Shown here: positions 10,950 through 20,069 of the stretch, in pieces
Layout: each line of letters begins with the position of its first letter
Position numbering within the stretch: position 1 is the first letter of the stretch
Source: Kitagawia praeruptora
Taxonomy: Eukaryota; Streptophyta; Magnoliopsida; Apiales; Apiaceae
NCBI GenBank assembly: GCA_037693485.1
Contig: CM075344.1
Coordinates: 92,291,001-92,355,000 of the forward strand
Direction of reading: 5' to 3'
DNA length: 64,000 nucleotides
Notes under the pieces: model-generated
Databases searched by the model: none
What the model was told of the DNA's origin: nothing
What the model saw: the letters and a program-made list of their open reading frames with translations, nothing else
Position numbers and translations under genes: made by a program

Positions 10950-11640
10950 CGGTGAAAATTTGGAGAAAATTTAGAGCGGCCAAAATTGCGCGCTCTCTGA
11001 AAACTCAAAGCCTTAAACAAAAAATTGAAATTTCATTCTCACATTCTCCTCTCTGGCTGCTTTCTCTTTCTCGCTGCTTCTCTCTCTCTATCTCTCATTT
11101 TCAACTCTTTGGTAAAACTCTCTCTCACACTCATTCTTCCTTACTTTTCTTTAATTATTACATATTTGGTTCAAATTAGGTCTTCTCAATTGAATATGAC
11201 TTCGGTTTGAGGGTTTGGTTTCTTCAAATTGGAGCTTATTCAAATTAGGGTTTTTTCAAATTAGGGGTTCTTTATTTTGGGCTGAATTAATTCGATTTAT
11301 TCACTTAAACTTTAACTAATAGGGTTTCTTTTCGATTTTAGGGCTTTTCTAGTTTGGACTTTGGATTTGGGGCTTTTCCAGTGGATTTGGCAGGACGGTT
11401 TGTCTTGTAGGTACTAATGTCGGAAATTGAGGCTAAATTTATCGTTTCTCTTATTTTGAAAGTTTGCATTTTAATATAAAACTTATCTTACATTTTAGTA
11501 ATGTATATGTAATTTAGGATTTTATTTCATTACTGAATGAATGACATAGAGATTGATTGATATAAATCTTGAAGTTCTGGCTCCTACAGGGATGAAGGTT
11601 TATTTAGAGCTCTGTTTTTCAACCCCACTTTAACCAGGTA
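10950..11640 (+). other. Gene-like 5' leader and small exon inside CACTA 1
   Basis: A CT-rich stretch (11030-11150, many TCTCTC repeats) resembles a plant 5' untranslated region. It is followed by T-rich sequence with several GGGTTT/GGGCTTTT blocks. A short segment 11591-11637 is bounded by CAG and GTAATT like an exon. A similar arrangement follows the left end of CACTA 2. No protein was identified. It may be a captured promoter/leader that drives the chimeric transcript. Confidence 0.3.
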
Positions 11641-11835
11641 ATTCACTAATTTAACTCCACTGATCACATAATAATTACTTCATTAATCTCACAATTATTT
11701 ATTTTATTTACACTCTATCATAATTCTGTAACAAAGTTTGTGCACAAATTGAGTGTTTATGTCCTGAATTCGTGTTCTTTGGTTTTGTATGTAGAGGATT
11801 TAGAGGCATTGATTGTGATTATATAATGAGCAATA

Positions 11836-12060
11836 CAATTGGATCGAATTTGATTAATCAGAGGTTACTTGAGCATCATACTAGAATTAAAACTTCTCCT
11901 TGCATATCATCTGGTAATTATACTTTGTTTCCAGTTGAAGCCACTTCTTGATTACGAAACTGCATTTATCTACCAATTTTCGCTTGAATGTTGTGAGACC
12001 AATGAGTTTGAATCGTTTAGTTATGTCGAGAACTGTGTTAACTACTAATTCGCCTTCCGA
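11836..12060 (+). pseudogene. Possible transit-peptide exon in CACTA 1
   Basis: A short region with an ATG near 11827 followed by a Ser/Arg/Asn-rich reading (in one frame N-F-R-L-N-V-V-R-P-M-S) ends at GAG|GTATGC, a good donor site. Composition resembles an organelle-targeting peptide. It lies upstream of the aminotransferase exon in the same orientation, so it could be the first exon of that gene. A stop codon and frame change are present. The assignment is inference from position and composition only. Confidence 0.25.
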
Positions 12061-12651
12061 GGTATGCACTTCAGGCTTATTCAGTTAGTTATGCAATGTG
12101 ATTTTGTGTGATTGTGTTGCGAGAATTTAAGTCAATGTTGATTTTGTGTTTGTGCCTTTTTTAGATGTAATCATTTAGTTTCGTTTTGTTGAAATGTATG
12201 CAACGTTTACTCGTTAAAGTATGTTTGCAGGATTCCTGATTGTTGATTCATAATTGTATAATGTTGTTTCATGGAACTATTCGGAAACTTATTACTTATG
12301 TTAACTTCTTGATAGTATTGGGTATCTGATTTTATGGTCATAAAATTATGTTAGTGAGTGACTAATTTTAATTTGGATATGTGTATATTAGAAATCTTGA
12401 TAATTTGACAGACTGTACTGAACATTCGAGAGAAGTATTTATAATATCTGCATATGTGTGCTTCTATTATATTTCTGCATATGTAATGTATGGCTGTATG
12501 GGCTTTTGGTGATAGTGTGGACAGGAACCGACTTGTTAATTATGGTAGCCTTTTTATATGTGTTTTTAGAGAATATCCCTATTTATGATAATTTGTATGG
12601 GACGAGTACAAAGATGTATTATACATATTTACTATATAAATATTTCAACAG

Positions 12652-12826
12652 GGATTATTTGAAGGAACAAAGGCCTTTAGGGGGAAATGGACAACTTTGT
12701 TTATTTCGACCTGAACAGAATGCGATTCGGATGCAAATTGGAGCTGAAAGAATGTGCATGCCTGCGCCTTCTACACAACAGTTTGTTGATGCAGTGAAAG
12801 AAATTGCCATGGATATTCGTGGTTGG
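12652..12826 (+). pseudogene. Captured exon of a branched-chain aminotransferase gene (frameshifted)
   Basis: A segment bounded by TTTCAACAG and GTATAT encodes G-L-F-E-G-T-K-A-F-R in one frame. After a one-base shift it encodes L-F-R-P-E-Q-N-A-I-R-M-Q-I-G-A-E-R-M-C-M-P and then F-V-D-A-V-K-E. This is the conserved region of plant branched-chain amino acid aminotransferases (PLP enzymes making Leu, Ile and Val) upstream of the W-V-P-P-P-G-K-G motif, and the exon ends at the expected Trp. Only this exon is recognisable. The frameshift and absence of catalytic exons make it non-functional. The 12830-14440 stretch downstream shows no further recognisable coding sequence. Confidence 0.85.
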
Positions 12827-14444
12827 GTATATATTTTTACTACTAATCACATTTTAATTGAAGAATCTGTCGAGAATAGAACAACACTGAAACTTCAAAT
12901 ATGTCCTGATCAAAGCGCTCATATTTTTTCTATTGGTCCTATTTTTTTTAAAGATGTTTCAGTTTTGTTTCCATAAATATCAGTTGTGCAATTTTATCTT
13001 TTGAACATTAAGAGCGTGTTGCCTCTTTTAATTGGTAAAGCTTGCTCCTATGACTGAAAAGGCATATAGTGATTCTGGTTTCGCACCAAAGCATGTTCCC
13101 TCCAACCAAAAATACATGTTGTTTTACATGGTAGACTAACTGCTTTTGAAAGTGGTCACAAACTTTTTTTGTGACATCTACTGATCCCCTTATTTAGTCA
13201 TAAGGTCCATATTTGCAAAAGGGATAGTTGCAAAACTTAGAGGGATATTTGCCTCTTTTTGTATGTGGAACTTGACTGCAATAGTTACTTTTTTCTGTGT
13301 GGATTTCGTGTTACTGCCTAATGGTATGTTCATTATCAGGTCTAAAGCAACTTATGAGTGATTTTCTAGATATGATTGTGTTATGTGGAGATTTCAAAAC
13401 TATCTAGGCAGAAATATTGGAACGATTGATTTATGTGTCAACAACGTTATCAAAAAGGGCCTTATTCTTAATCGACTAATCTCACTCTCCCTTTCTAGGT
13501 ATAAATTCACCATTTATATATAAACATCTATGACCTATCCAGGGGAAGAGGGTAGTAAACTCACCCTGTTTGTAAATTTAATCCCTGGGGTTATTATTTC
13601 TGCCAAGATTTAAAAAACAACTTTCTGCAAGCACTAATTGTAACTTTGGAAACTATGCAAGGAATGGATGATTGATACTGTAGTTCCTGTTGCAACTGGT
13701 TATGGACTCGCAAAGGAGTACAAATTTTTAAAAAGCACAATTCAGGGTTACTTGACATGTTAGTTTTTATAATCAAGTTTTTATCATAGTTGATCAACGG
13801 ATGTGTGTAAGTTATTATGTTGTTGAAGGCACTTGTAAAATTTGGTCTTACGGCGAAGTTTTCTGACATAAACTAGTAAGCAAGCATGGGGCTTTCCGGG
13901 AAAAGTAATTGTTAGCAGCCATTCACACAAAATAGTTTTACTGTGTTATAGAACTAATGTAGATTCAAATGTTGTAATTACATGAAAGCCAGAGCAAAGT
14001 TTGTCAACTGCTATGTCTAGAATTTTTTTTTTTTTTACAATTGTCAACTGCCATAAGAATGCTGTAAATATATTTAAAGTTCAATTTTTCCCCAAGTATA
14101 TATACATGAATTCCATGCTTCTCATGCGATGTTTGCTATTGGGAAAAGGTCGGGAAATCATTTTTCTCTTCTATTGTAAAAATATATAGTATTACTTGAG
14201 TCGTACAATATATTTTGGCTTATGTCTATGCATGTATATAACTGTTACTTGAGCACACGTAGATGATTTGGTATGGATATATGAGGGAACATTTTAAAAA
14301 GGCTCCAGATTTGTACTTGTTATCAAGTTAAGCAATTAGAAATAAGGTAGCTAGATAAATTCAATAAGCTATACTTGTTGAAGGCACTTGCACGTTCTTG
14401 TCATTTCAATAAGCTGTGGTAATTTGATTTTTTTTCCTTTGTAG

Positions 14445-14641
14445 GCTGAGAGTGCTATTGCAGCGCTGAACTATAGTGGTGCAATCATGCGATCACTTCC
14501 AATTAGGTCAGTTTTTCTAAACTTGAACATAATTGGGTCCTATATTTAATGTATCTTAGCTAATTTTTGAACACGTTTTTGTGTCTATGCAGGGTACGTC
14601 CGGAGACGCCGCCAAGGGTGGAAAGAAGAAATGACCATTAG
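14445..14641 (+). pseudogene. Captured terminal exons of an RNA-binding (RRM-like) protein gene
   Basis: Exon 14445-14506, bounded by TTTGTAG and GTCAG, encodes A-E-S-A-I-A-A-L-N-Y-S-G-A-I-M-R-S-L-P-I-R. After an intron ending TATGCAG, 14593-14641 continues in frame with V-R-P-E-T-P-P-R-V and a stop. The pattern A-x2-A-L-N-x-S-G-x4-x-S-L-P-I-R-V fits the last helix and strand of an RRM domain, as in PABP-interacting CID-type proteins. It lies after the aminotransferase fragment in the same direction, so the element may make a chimeric transcript. Family assignment is tentative. Confidence 0.45.
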
Positions 14642-16145
14642 GATTTTTATTTACCATTTTTTTTGTACTAGTAAATATTTATTTTTGTCAAATGTGAAGA
14701 TATTGGGGTGATACTTATGACATTGGAAAATTACCAATTTCAGATGAACAGGATATTTAATTTGAGATGTATAACATATATGTGCAATTTTTTTCAATTT
14801 TTTTTCTGTAAAAGATGTTACATTAGCTAATAGAAATGTTACATTAGCCAACAAAAGTGGCTCAAACAGTGGGGACCATAGTGGTCCCCACTTTTTTTAA
14901 AAAAAATCTAGGCCTCTAAGGTAACATATATATTAAGTTGCCTTAGACCTCACTTTTGTTGCTATAGCAAGCTACGGTAACATAAAATTGCATGTTACCT
15001 TAGGGGTCAAAGATGTTACCTTAGACACCTAAGGCAACATGCTGAGAGCTATCACCAGAAAAATGTTACCTTAGCTACTTTATGGGCCTAAGGTAACATA
15101 TAATGTACCTGCTGTAACATTTTTTTTATGTTACCGTAGGCTGTTTATGGTGTAGTGTGAAGTGTTACTCTGTTCTCATGGTTACATGTCCAATGGACTC
15201 AAACGATGGGTGAGCTGGGTGCTTGCCGTGCCTGCAAAAAGAGATCTCCGCTATATTAGCAGGAAGAATGAAACAAAAATGGTTGTGTCTGATGGTTGTC
15301 ATATGGGCTTTTTTAATCAGCTGGGGGATGGTTCTCCTTCTAAGGGAAAGTTAGCCGGTGGTGCTTTCTTGGAGGCGAACTCTCATGTTGAGGGATGTCA
15401 TATGGATGTTTTTGATGAAGTGCGGCTGTGTCACTTGGTTCATCTGCTGCTTCTCATTACTATGGGCTTTGTGAGACATGTGCCTATTCTCAATTTTAGG
15501 GATGTTGGGATGGTGATTATTTGCAAAGCCGGGAAGCATGTGAATGTTGTCCAGATGGATGAGAGATCTAGGGAGTGTTGCTCCCAAGCTTGCTGCGGGG
15601 TTTATCTCAATCAAGAGCGTTGTTGCGTTTCTTTGAGGCTGGGGTTTAGGTACTTCCTGCCATGCCATTGCGAATTCTGTAAGGATTCTTTGCACAAGGA
15701 TGTTGCCGTTGGGCAGTTGATAATGGTGGGAAGCTCTCAGGTGCTTGATGGAGAGCGCAAAATTTGCATTCTGCTAGGTTATTGCGCAGATTGGATTCTG
15801 CAAGACTCAATGATGTAGGGGACCGTTGATAGCATAGCAATCATGGCTTATTGTCCAGATTGGTGTCCAGTTGAACCTGTTTGCTGCGGTGCTGCAGTGC
15901 TACTCGGGTTGCCCATGCCATAGTTGTTAATTTGTGATGTTGTTCTTTAAGATTTTCTGTGTTCATTAGGTTTTTGTTTTATTGTTGAACTCTATGTGGA
16001 TTGCTAGTTTTTTTAGCATTATTGATGTCTTTCTTAGTTGTTCCGTTAGGTAGATGTGATACTAATCGCGGGGTATGCCCCTAGAGATGTAATCATTTGC
16101 CTATGGTATAAATTTTAATTAGCAAAAAAAAAAATCTGATTTTTT

Positions 16146-18310
16146 TTTTTTTGCTAATTAAGTTTATACCATAGGCAAATAAAATACATCTCTAGGGGCA
16201 TACCCCGCGATAAGTAAAGCATTCACCTAACGGAACCACATGGAAAAAAAACACAGAAATTTGGAGCAAGTTCGAAAACAAGATAACATAAAACTGCGAC
16301 CATCAAGGTCGCAAAATCATCACAATAGGAGCAATAGGAGCAGCTTAAGCGTCATCATCCTTCACGCTTTCATGGTAGGCCAGCATCTCCACATTGCGGA
16401 GGCTTGTCTCTGCTGTAGGAACGAAAGTCCCGACCTGGAGCATCACATCCATTTCATTGAAATTCTTGATCATTGGTTGTTTGCCTATCCCTTCAATGGT
16501 ATCCCTCTCATTTCCGTCCTCAGCATCATCAATCATCATGCCATAGCCCTCAACAAAACCAACCAACATGCCCAAGTAATGCATGTGCTCACGCATGGAA
16601 TTCCTTACGCTCTTTGAATAATCGTTCATATCCAGGGCTTCCTCCACGACCCCGTCCAGGACTTTAAAAACCTGCACCAAATCATACTTCATAATCAGAG
16701 AATCCATAGGGCCACTAGAATGCCCAATCGCACGCCCCTCCTCAAAGTCCACATTGTTATCAAGTTTCCTAACAGTACCAGATGCGCTTTTTAAAGTCAC
16801 TTCCACATCAATAACCTTGACTACAGCGGTAGCCAGAAACCCATTACCATGGTTTTTCATCACAGCTAAAACATCCCTGAGTTGGGATGGCAAGGGTTTG
16901 CAGCCCTGAACACCCTTAAAGGGAGCATTCCAACCTTTCCCACCTGCATTCTTGGGAATTTTACCCTTATTGTCACAAGAGATAATGAAAAACTTCAAGC
17001 TGTCTACATTCACCCCCTGAGTAACAACCACCAGAGTTTCCCCTTCCTCTTTCAAACCAGTCTGGTTCGACAGACCAGCCTCCTTGAGCTCCTCCTTCAT
17101 ATTATGTATAAGAACCTCATCCTCCCCTAGCAGAATAGGAGTGGGAATATTCCATTTTCGAATAAATCCACTTAATTGCTTGAGACTGTGTACAGATCTC
17201 GCACGGTCAGCCAACATTCTAAGTACAGGATCATCCTTCGTATCAGTATTCAAACCTCGCATCTCAATCGTCCCCCAGAAGCTGGGCACCTCATGTCCAT
17301 TCAGAACAATGCAATCTCGGAGAACCACAAGAGCTTTCAAAGCAATATTCAATCTTTCCTGAAGCCCTGACGAGAAGGACCCCGTCGTGGCCGGCTTTGT
17401 AGGAGCTCCCCCTTTCAAGATGGGAACAGATCCCAAATCCACTACTGCTACCTCCATACAGCCTTTACCTCTGACATTAGTAGCACTATCTACAAAGGGA
17501 TCCTTTGTAGCAATCGCTTTCCAGGACTCAATACCCATGTCCAAAGGGTTGCCATCCCTTTCAGTTATGGAGTTAACATCCCTTTCACGATACATACCAT
17601 CAATACAGTCAACATCTTTGTCATCCTTTGTAGCCATAGATCTACCCATCATCTTATTTGGCTCAATAGCTCTAACTGAGCTACGAATCAAAGAAGCAGG
17701 CCCAACAGAGGGGTTGCAACCAACATCTTGTTTCCCCTGGCTTAGGCCAGGCTTCATACACCTTAAAGGCGCCACCCTTTCAGGGTTCCCCACAGGGGAC
17801 TCCTTTGCTAACGATTCCACCAAAACTATCTGCCCTTGATCGACAGAGTCAAGAGGCGATTCACCCATCCAACAGCCATCCTGCAACGGATCCGTTTCAA
17901 GATGGCTTGCATCATCCAACCTTGGGTTTGAACAACCCACCAGCTTTTTGAAGACAGACCCAGCAACTAGGAATGGGGTTTCATACCCATCGAACACTCC
18001 AAATTCAAGCGGAGCACCATCGTGGTCCGCTGGATACCGGTAAGATCCCAACTCACTATTGGGATCATCCTCAACAGAAATGGAACTATACATAATAAAA
18101 GTATGAATAAGAAGAAATATGGTGTTTGAGGTGAGAGATTAGGAGAGGAAAGTGAATTAGGGAAGGCTAATGAGAAGATCTGATGAAGAAATTGAGTAGA
18201 TTAAGGAAAGATTGTGGCGGCTAGGGTTTTAGAGAGAGGTTAGAGAGAAGTTAGAGCATACGACTCTCATTTCTTTCTTCGATTAATTCAGTTCAGGACT
18301 CTTTTAAAAG
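16146..18310 (-). mobile_element. Family X retroposon copy D, full length
   Basis: Minus-strand copy immediately after copy C, at the same LINE target. The shared repeat TCTGATTTTTT at 16135-16145 faces TCTGAGTTTTTT at 18311-18322, after which the LINE frame resumes. Poly-T to 16152 is followed by the complement of the tail (TTAATTAGC, hairpin at about 16195). The leader ends with GAGAGTCG near 18262, and about 45 bases of extra sequence precede the target. C and D therefore lie tail to tail with only the target sequence between their poly-A tracts. Confidence 0.85.
16345..18093 (-). CDS. Family X protein, copy D, 582 aa, PLEFGVF type
   Basis: Intact ORF, ATG 18093 after the leader, stop about 190 bases before the poly-A. 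The N-terminus has D-H-D-G-A-P-L-E-F-G-V-F-D-G, matched in fragment L. The C-terminal 270 residues align along their length with the truncated copy N: E-V-L-I-x2-M-x-E-E-L-K, V-D-S-L-K-x-F-I-I-S, L-P-S-Q-L-R, L-x-A-T-A-V-V-K, S-V-R-x-S-M-R-x-H-M-H-Y-L-G-M, T-A-E-x-S-L. That alignment with many amino-acid-level matches argues for past selection on the protein. Mostly acidic and helical-looking; no enzyme motif or known domain recognised. Confidence 0.7.
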   Translation of the reverse strand: MYSSISVEDDPNSELGSYRYPADHDGAPLEFGVFDGYETPFLVAGSVFKKLVGCSNPRLDDASHLETDPLQDGCWMGESPLDSVDQGQIVLVESLAKESPVGNPERVAPLRCMKPGLSQGKQDVGCNPSVGPASLIRSSVRAIEPNKMMGRSMATKDDKDVDCIDGMYRERDVNSITERDGNPLDMGIESWKAIATKDPFVDSATNVRGKGCMEVAVVDLGSVPILKGGAPTKPATTGSFSSGLQERLNIALKALVVLRDCIVLNGHEVPSFWGTIEMRGLNTDTKDDPVLRMLADRARSVHSLKQLSGFIRKWNIPTPILLGEDEVLIHNMKEELKEAGLSNQTGLKEEGETLVVVTQGVNVDSLKFFIISCDNKGKIPKNAGGKGWNAPFKGVQGCKPLPSQLRDVLAVMKNHGNGFLATAVVKVIDVEVTLKSASGTVRKLDNNVDFEEGRAIGHSSGPMDSLIMKYDLVQVFKVLDGVVEEALDMNDYSKSVRNSMREHMHYLGMLVGFVEGYGMMIDDAEDGNERDTIEGIGKQPMIKNFNEMDVMLQVGTFVPTAETSLRNVEMLAYHESVKDDDA

Positions 18311-19730
18311 TCTGAGTTTTTTCTCCAATGTGGATACAGATACTAGTGCTTATGTTTCTTCTCATTACAGTTTTCAGCAGGGGTCGCTTCCATTCAAATA
18401 CTTGGGCCTCCCTCTCATTTCATCAAAGCTCACTTTTAGAGATTGCACTCCACTTCTAATGAAAATTGCTGGGAAAATAGACATCTGGGTGAATAAATTA
18501 CTGAATCATGCAAGTCGCCTGCAACTATTAAAGGTTGTCTTATTCGGAATCCAAGGATATTGGTCGAATCATCTTTTCTTGCCAAAAGCAGTGCTAAAGA
18601 GATTGCAGTCCTTACTGGTTAATTTTCTGTGGAGTGGTGCCTCTATGCCAAAAAAGCAAGTCAAAGTTTCATGGCATGATTGCTGTTTTACAAAAGATGA
18701 GGGTGGTCTTGGCATTCGTGACTTATGTGAATGGAACAGATCTGCTTTTCTTTTTCATCTTTGGAGGATTACGCAGCCAAACAATAGTTCACTTTGGATC
18801 ACTTGGTTTAAAAGGATCTTTCTTAAGAACAGAGCATTCTGGACTATGGCTATACCTAGCAAAACCTCTTGGTGCATTAAAAAAATTTTGCAGTTACGAG
18901 CAGTGGCCTTGAGTCATATGCAGTTTCGCGTTGGCAATGATTCTCAGCTTCTGTTTTGGCATGATCCCTGGCTGGGGGGTTCGCCCTTAATTCATAGGTT
19001 TGATAGTTCTATTATTTCAATAGCGGAATCTCATAAATGGGCAAAGGTAGGGGAATTTATGATTAATCGAACTTGGGCACTTCCTAGATCAAATCACTCA
19101 TGGGTTATTGACTTGCGTAGTTTAGTTGGAAATCATCCTATTGCAGTTAGGGATTCGTTGTCTTGGGATAATATTGATGCTAAGCATGTGTCTCACTCTG
19201 CCATCTGGAACACAATCCGGGCTTCTAGTTCTCCTCTCCCCTGGGTTGAGGCAGTTTGGAACACTCTTGCTGTCCCTAAATGCTCTTTTATTTTCTGGCT
19301 CGCCCTCAAGAATAGGATGCTAACCATGGAAAGAATGGTCGCGTTTGGTATGGGCTCTAAACTTCAATGTCTGCTATGCAATAATGCCATTGAGTCGAAT
19401 GAACATTTGTTCAGTTACTGCACTTACACCAAAGAAGTACTTCGAAACGCTGGCTTCTACTTCACTTGCAATTGGACTAGCTTCCTCAATGGCCAGTTCT
19501 TATTGGGTCGGTGTACGCAAATGATGAAACTCCTGTCTTATTTATACCTTTCTGCGGCTGTTTATTATCTGTGGAAACGAAACAAGCGACTTCACAATCC
19601 AGGCCACAATATGTCTCCGGTTGTGCTAAAATCCCTTATCAAGCGACTAGTGAGGGAAAAGGTTTTCACCCACAAACAATTTCAACGAGCAGCTTGTAAA
19701 GATGCAGATTTAGTAGTAGCTCTGTATTAG
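18311..19730 (+). pseudogene. LINE C-terminal region after RT, with zf-RVT-like domain
   Basis: Resumes the LINE frame with K-S-L-S-F-F-S-N-V-D-T, then the RT thumb/connection signature P-F-K-Y-L-G-L-P-L, W-x2-L-F-L-P-K and C-x-W-N-R-S-A-F-x-F-H-L-W. The C-terminus holds the plant LINE zinc-binding region: W-N-T-L-A-V-P-K-C-S-F-I-F-W-L-A, then C-L-L-C-N-N-A-I-E-S-N-E-H-L-F-S-Y-C (CxxC ... H ... C). This 466-codon section is open to its stop at 19728-19730, in contrast to the broken RT segment. Confidence 0.9.
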
Positions 19731-19871
19731 TTGTAATTGGTGTAGCTCCTAGCCAAGAGATTTTTTTCTCTCTTTTGTTGATCATTGATGATGTAGTTTG
19801 TCTTCTACGTGGGGTATACCCCTAGATTTTGTACCTTTTTTTTTGCTTAATACATACTTAATTTAGAAAAA
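19731..19871 (+). other. LINE 3' UTR and A-rich end with tail hairpin
   Basis: Contains TTTTTTTCTCTC, then GGGGTATACCCC at 19811-19822 (4-bp stem, 4-base loop) followed by CTAGATTTTGTACC, a T-run, GCTTAATACATACTTAATTTAG and an A-run ending about 19871. The hairpin and following bases correspond to the GGGGTATGCCCCTAGAGATGTAATC of family X tails, at about the same distance from the poly-A. Confidence 0.7.
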
Positions 19872-19957
19872 AATAATGATTGAGGACATAGATAAGAATA
19901 ATCTATCGTCCAGGAAATCAGCTAATGAACCCTAGGGGGAGATGATAAATAAGTTAG
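19872..19957. other. Short unassigned flank between LINE and LTR H
   Basis: About 86 bases containing CATAGATAAGAATAATCTATC, which resembles a block near the start of LTR1 and LTR2. It is probably another LTR remnant that received the LINE. Nothing coding. Confidence 0.3.
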
Positions 19958-20069
19958 TTTAACAACCCTAATTTCTGGATTTGAGAGAAGTTTTCACTTT
20001 TTGATGAATAGTACTTTTCATACGTGAATAGTAATTTGTATGGATGAATAGTGATTTGTAGGTTGGAAA

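Larger units (their letters stand above)
10128..15157 (+). mobile_element. CACTA (EnSpm) transposon 1, non-autonomous, with captured gene pieces
   Basis: Ends are CACTACGCCATAAA on the left and TTTATGGTGTAGTG on the right (inverted repeats), flanked by the 3-bp target duplication TGA (10125-10127 and 15158-15160). Subterminal regions carry many copies of TGTTACCTTAG in both orientations (10175-10310 and 14925-15135), the expected transposase binding arrays. No transposase ORF was seen in 5 kb. From 10320 to 10940 it is AT-rich with nothing recognisable. From 10950 it has a gene-like leader, then intron/exon fragments of at least two host genes in plus orientation. Strand is given from the captured exons. 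Confidence 0.9.
8947..15818 (+). pseudogene. Family X protein, copy C, about 612 codons, interrupted by CACTA
   Basis: ATG at 8947 in a strong GCCGCCATG context; the ORF runs to the CACTA insertion. Removing the element and one TGA target copy (joining 10127 to 15161) continues the same frame to a TAG at 15816-15818. The first 35 residues correspond to what is untranslated leader in the other copies, so the ancestral start may be downstream. The body resembles no family I know. The second part is Cys/His-rich (C-C-S-Q-A-C-C-G-V, P-C-H-C-E-F-C). After the stop, in another frame, a P-V-C-C-G-A-A remnant at about 15880 corresponds to the C-terminus of A, B and E, so a frameshift has shortened this copy. 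Confidence 0.6.
8857..16134 (+). mobile_element. Family X retroposon copy C, split by a CACTA transposon
   Basis: Plus-strand copy inserted in the LINE RT region. The target repeat TCTGATTTTTT is at 8845-8855 and 16135-16145 (the right copy merges with the poly-T of copy D). It starts with the leader (AATGAGAGTCG at about 8876, TCTCTCTAAC, GCCGCC just before the ATG) and ends with the tail hairpin at 16071-16082, TTAATTAGC and poly-A to 16134. The CACTA element 10128-15157 sits in its ORF. Without it the copy is about 2.2 kb. Confidence 0.85.
3675..19871 (+). mobile_element. LINE (plant L1-like non-LTR retrotransposon), three segments split by family X insertions
   Basis: Segments 3675-4688, 7180-8856 and 18311-19871 rejoin in frame when the insertions and one target repeat each are removed: EN to RT across copy B, and RT to the C-terminal part across C plus D. 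The coding order is ORF1 tail, apurinic-type endonuclease, reverse transcriptase and zinc-containing C-terminal domain, as in plant L1-like LINEs. The 5' part is off the left edge. The 3' end is A-rich after a GGGGTATACCCCTAGA hairpin that resembles the family X tail. Several nonsense codons and at least one frameshift make it inactive. Confidence 0.9.

Noticed and set aside
17387..17839. 150-codon plus-strand ORF
   Set aside because: Antisense to copy D ORF, which is supported by alignment with copy N.
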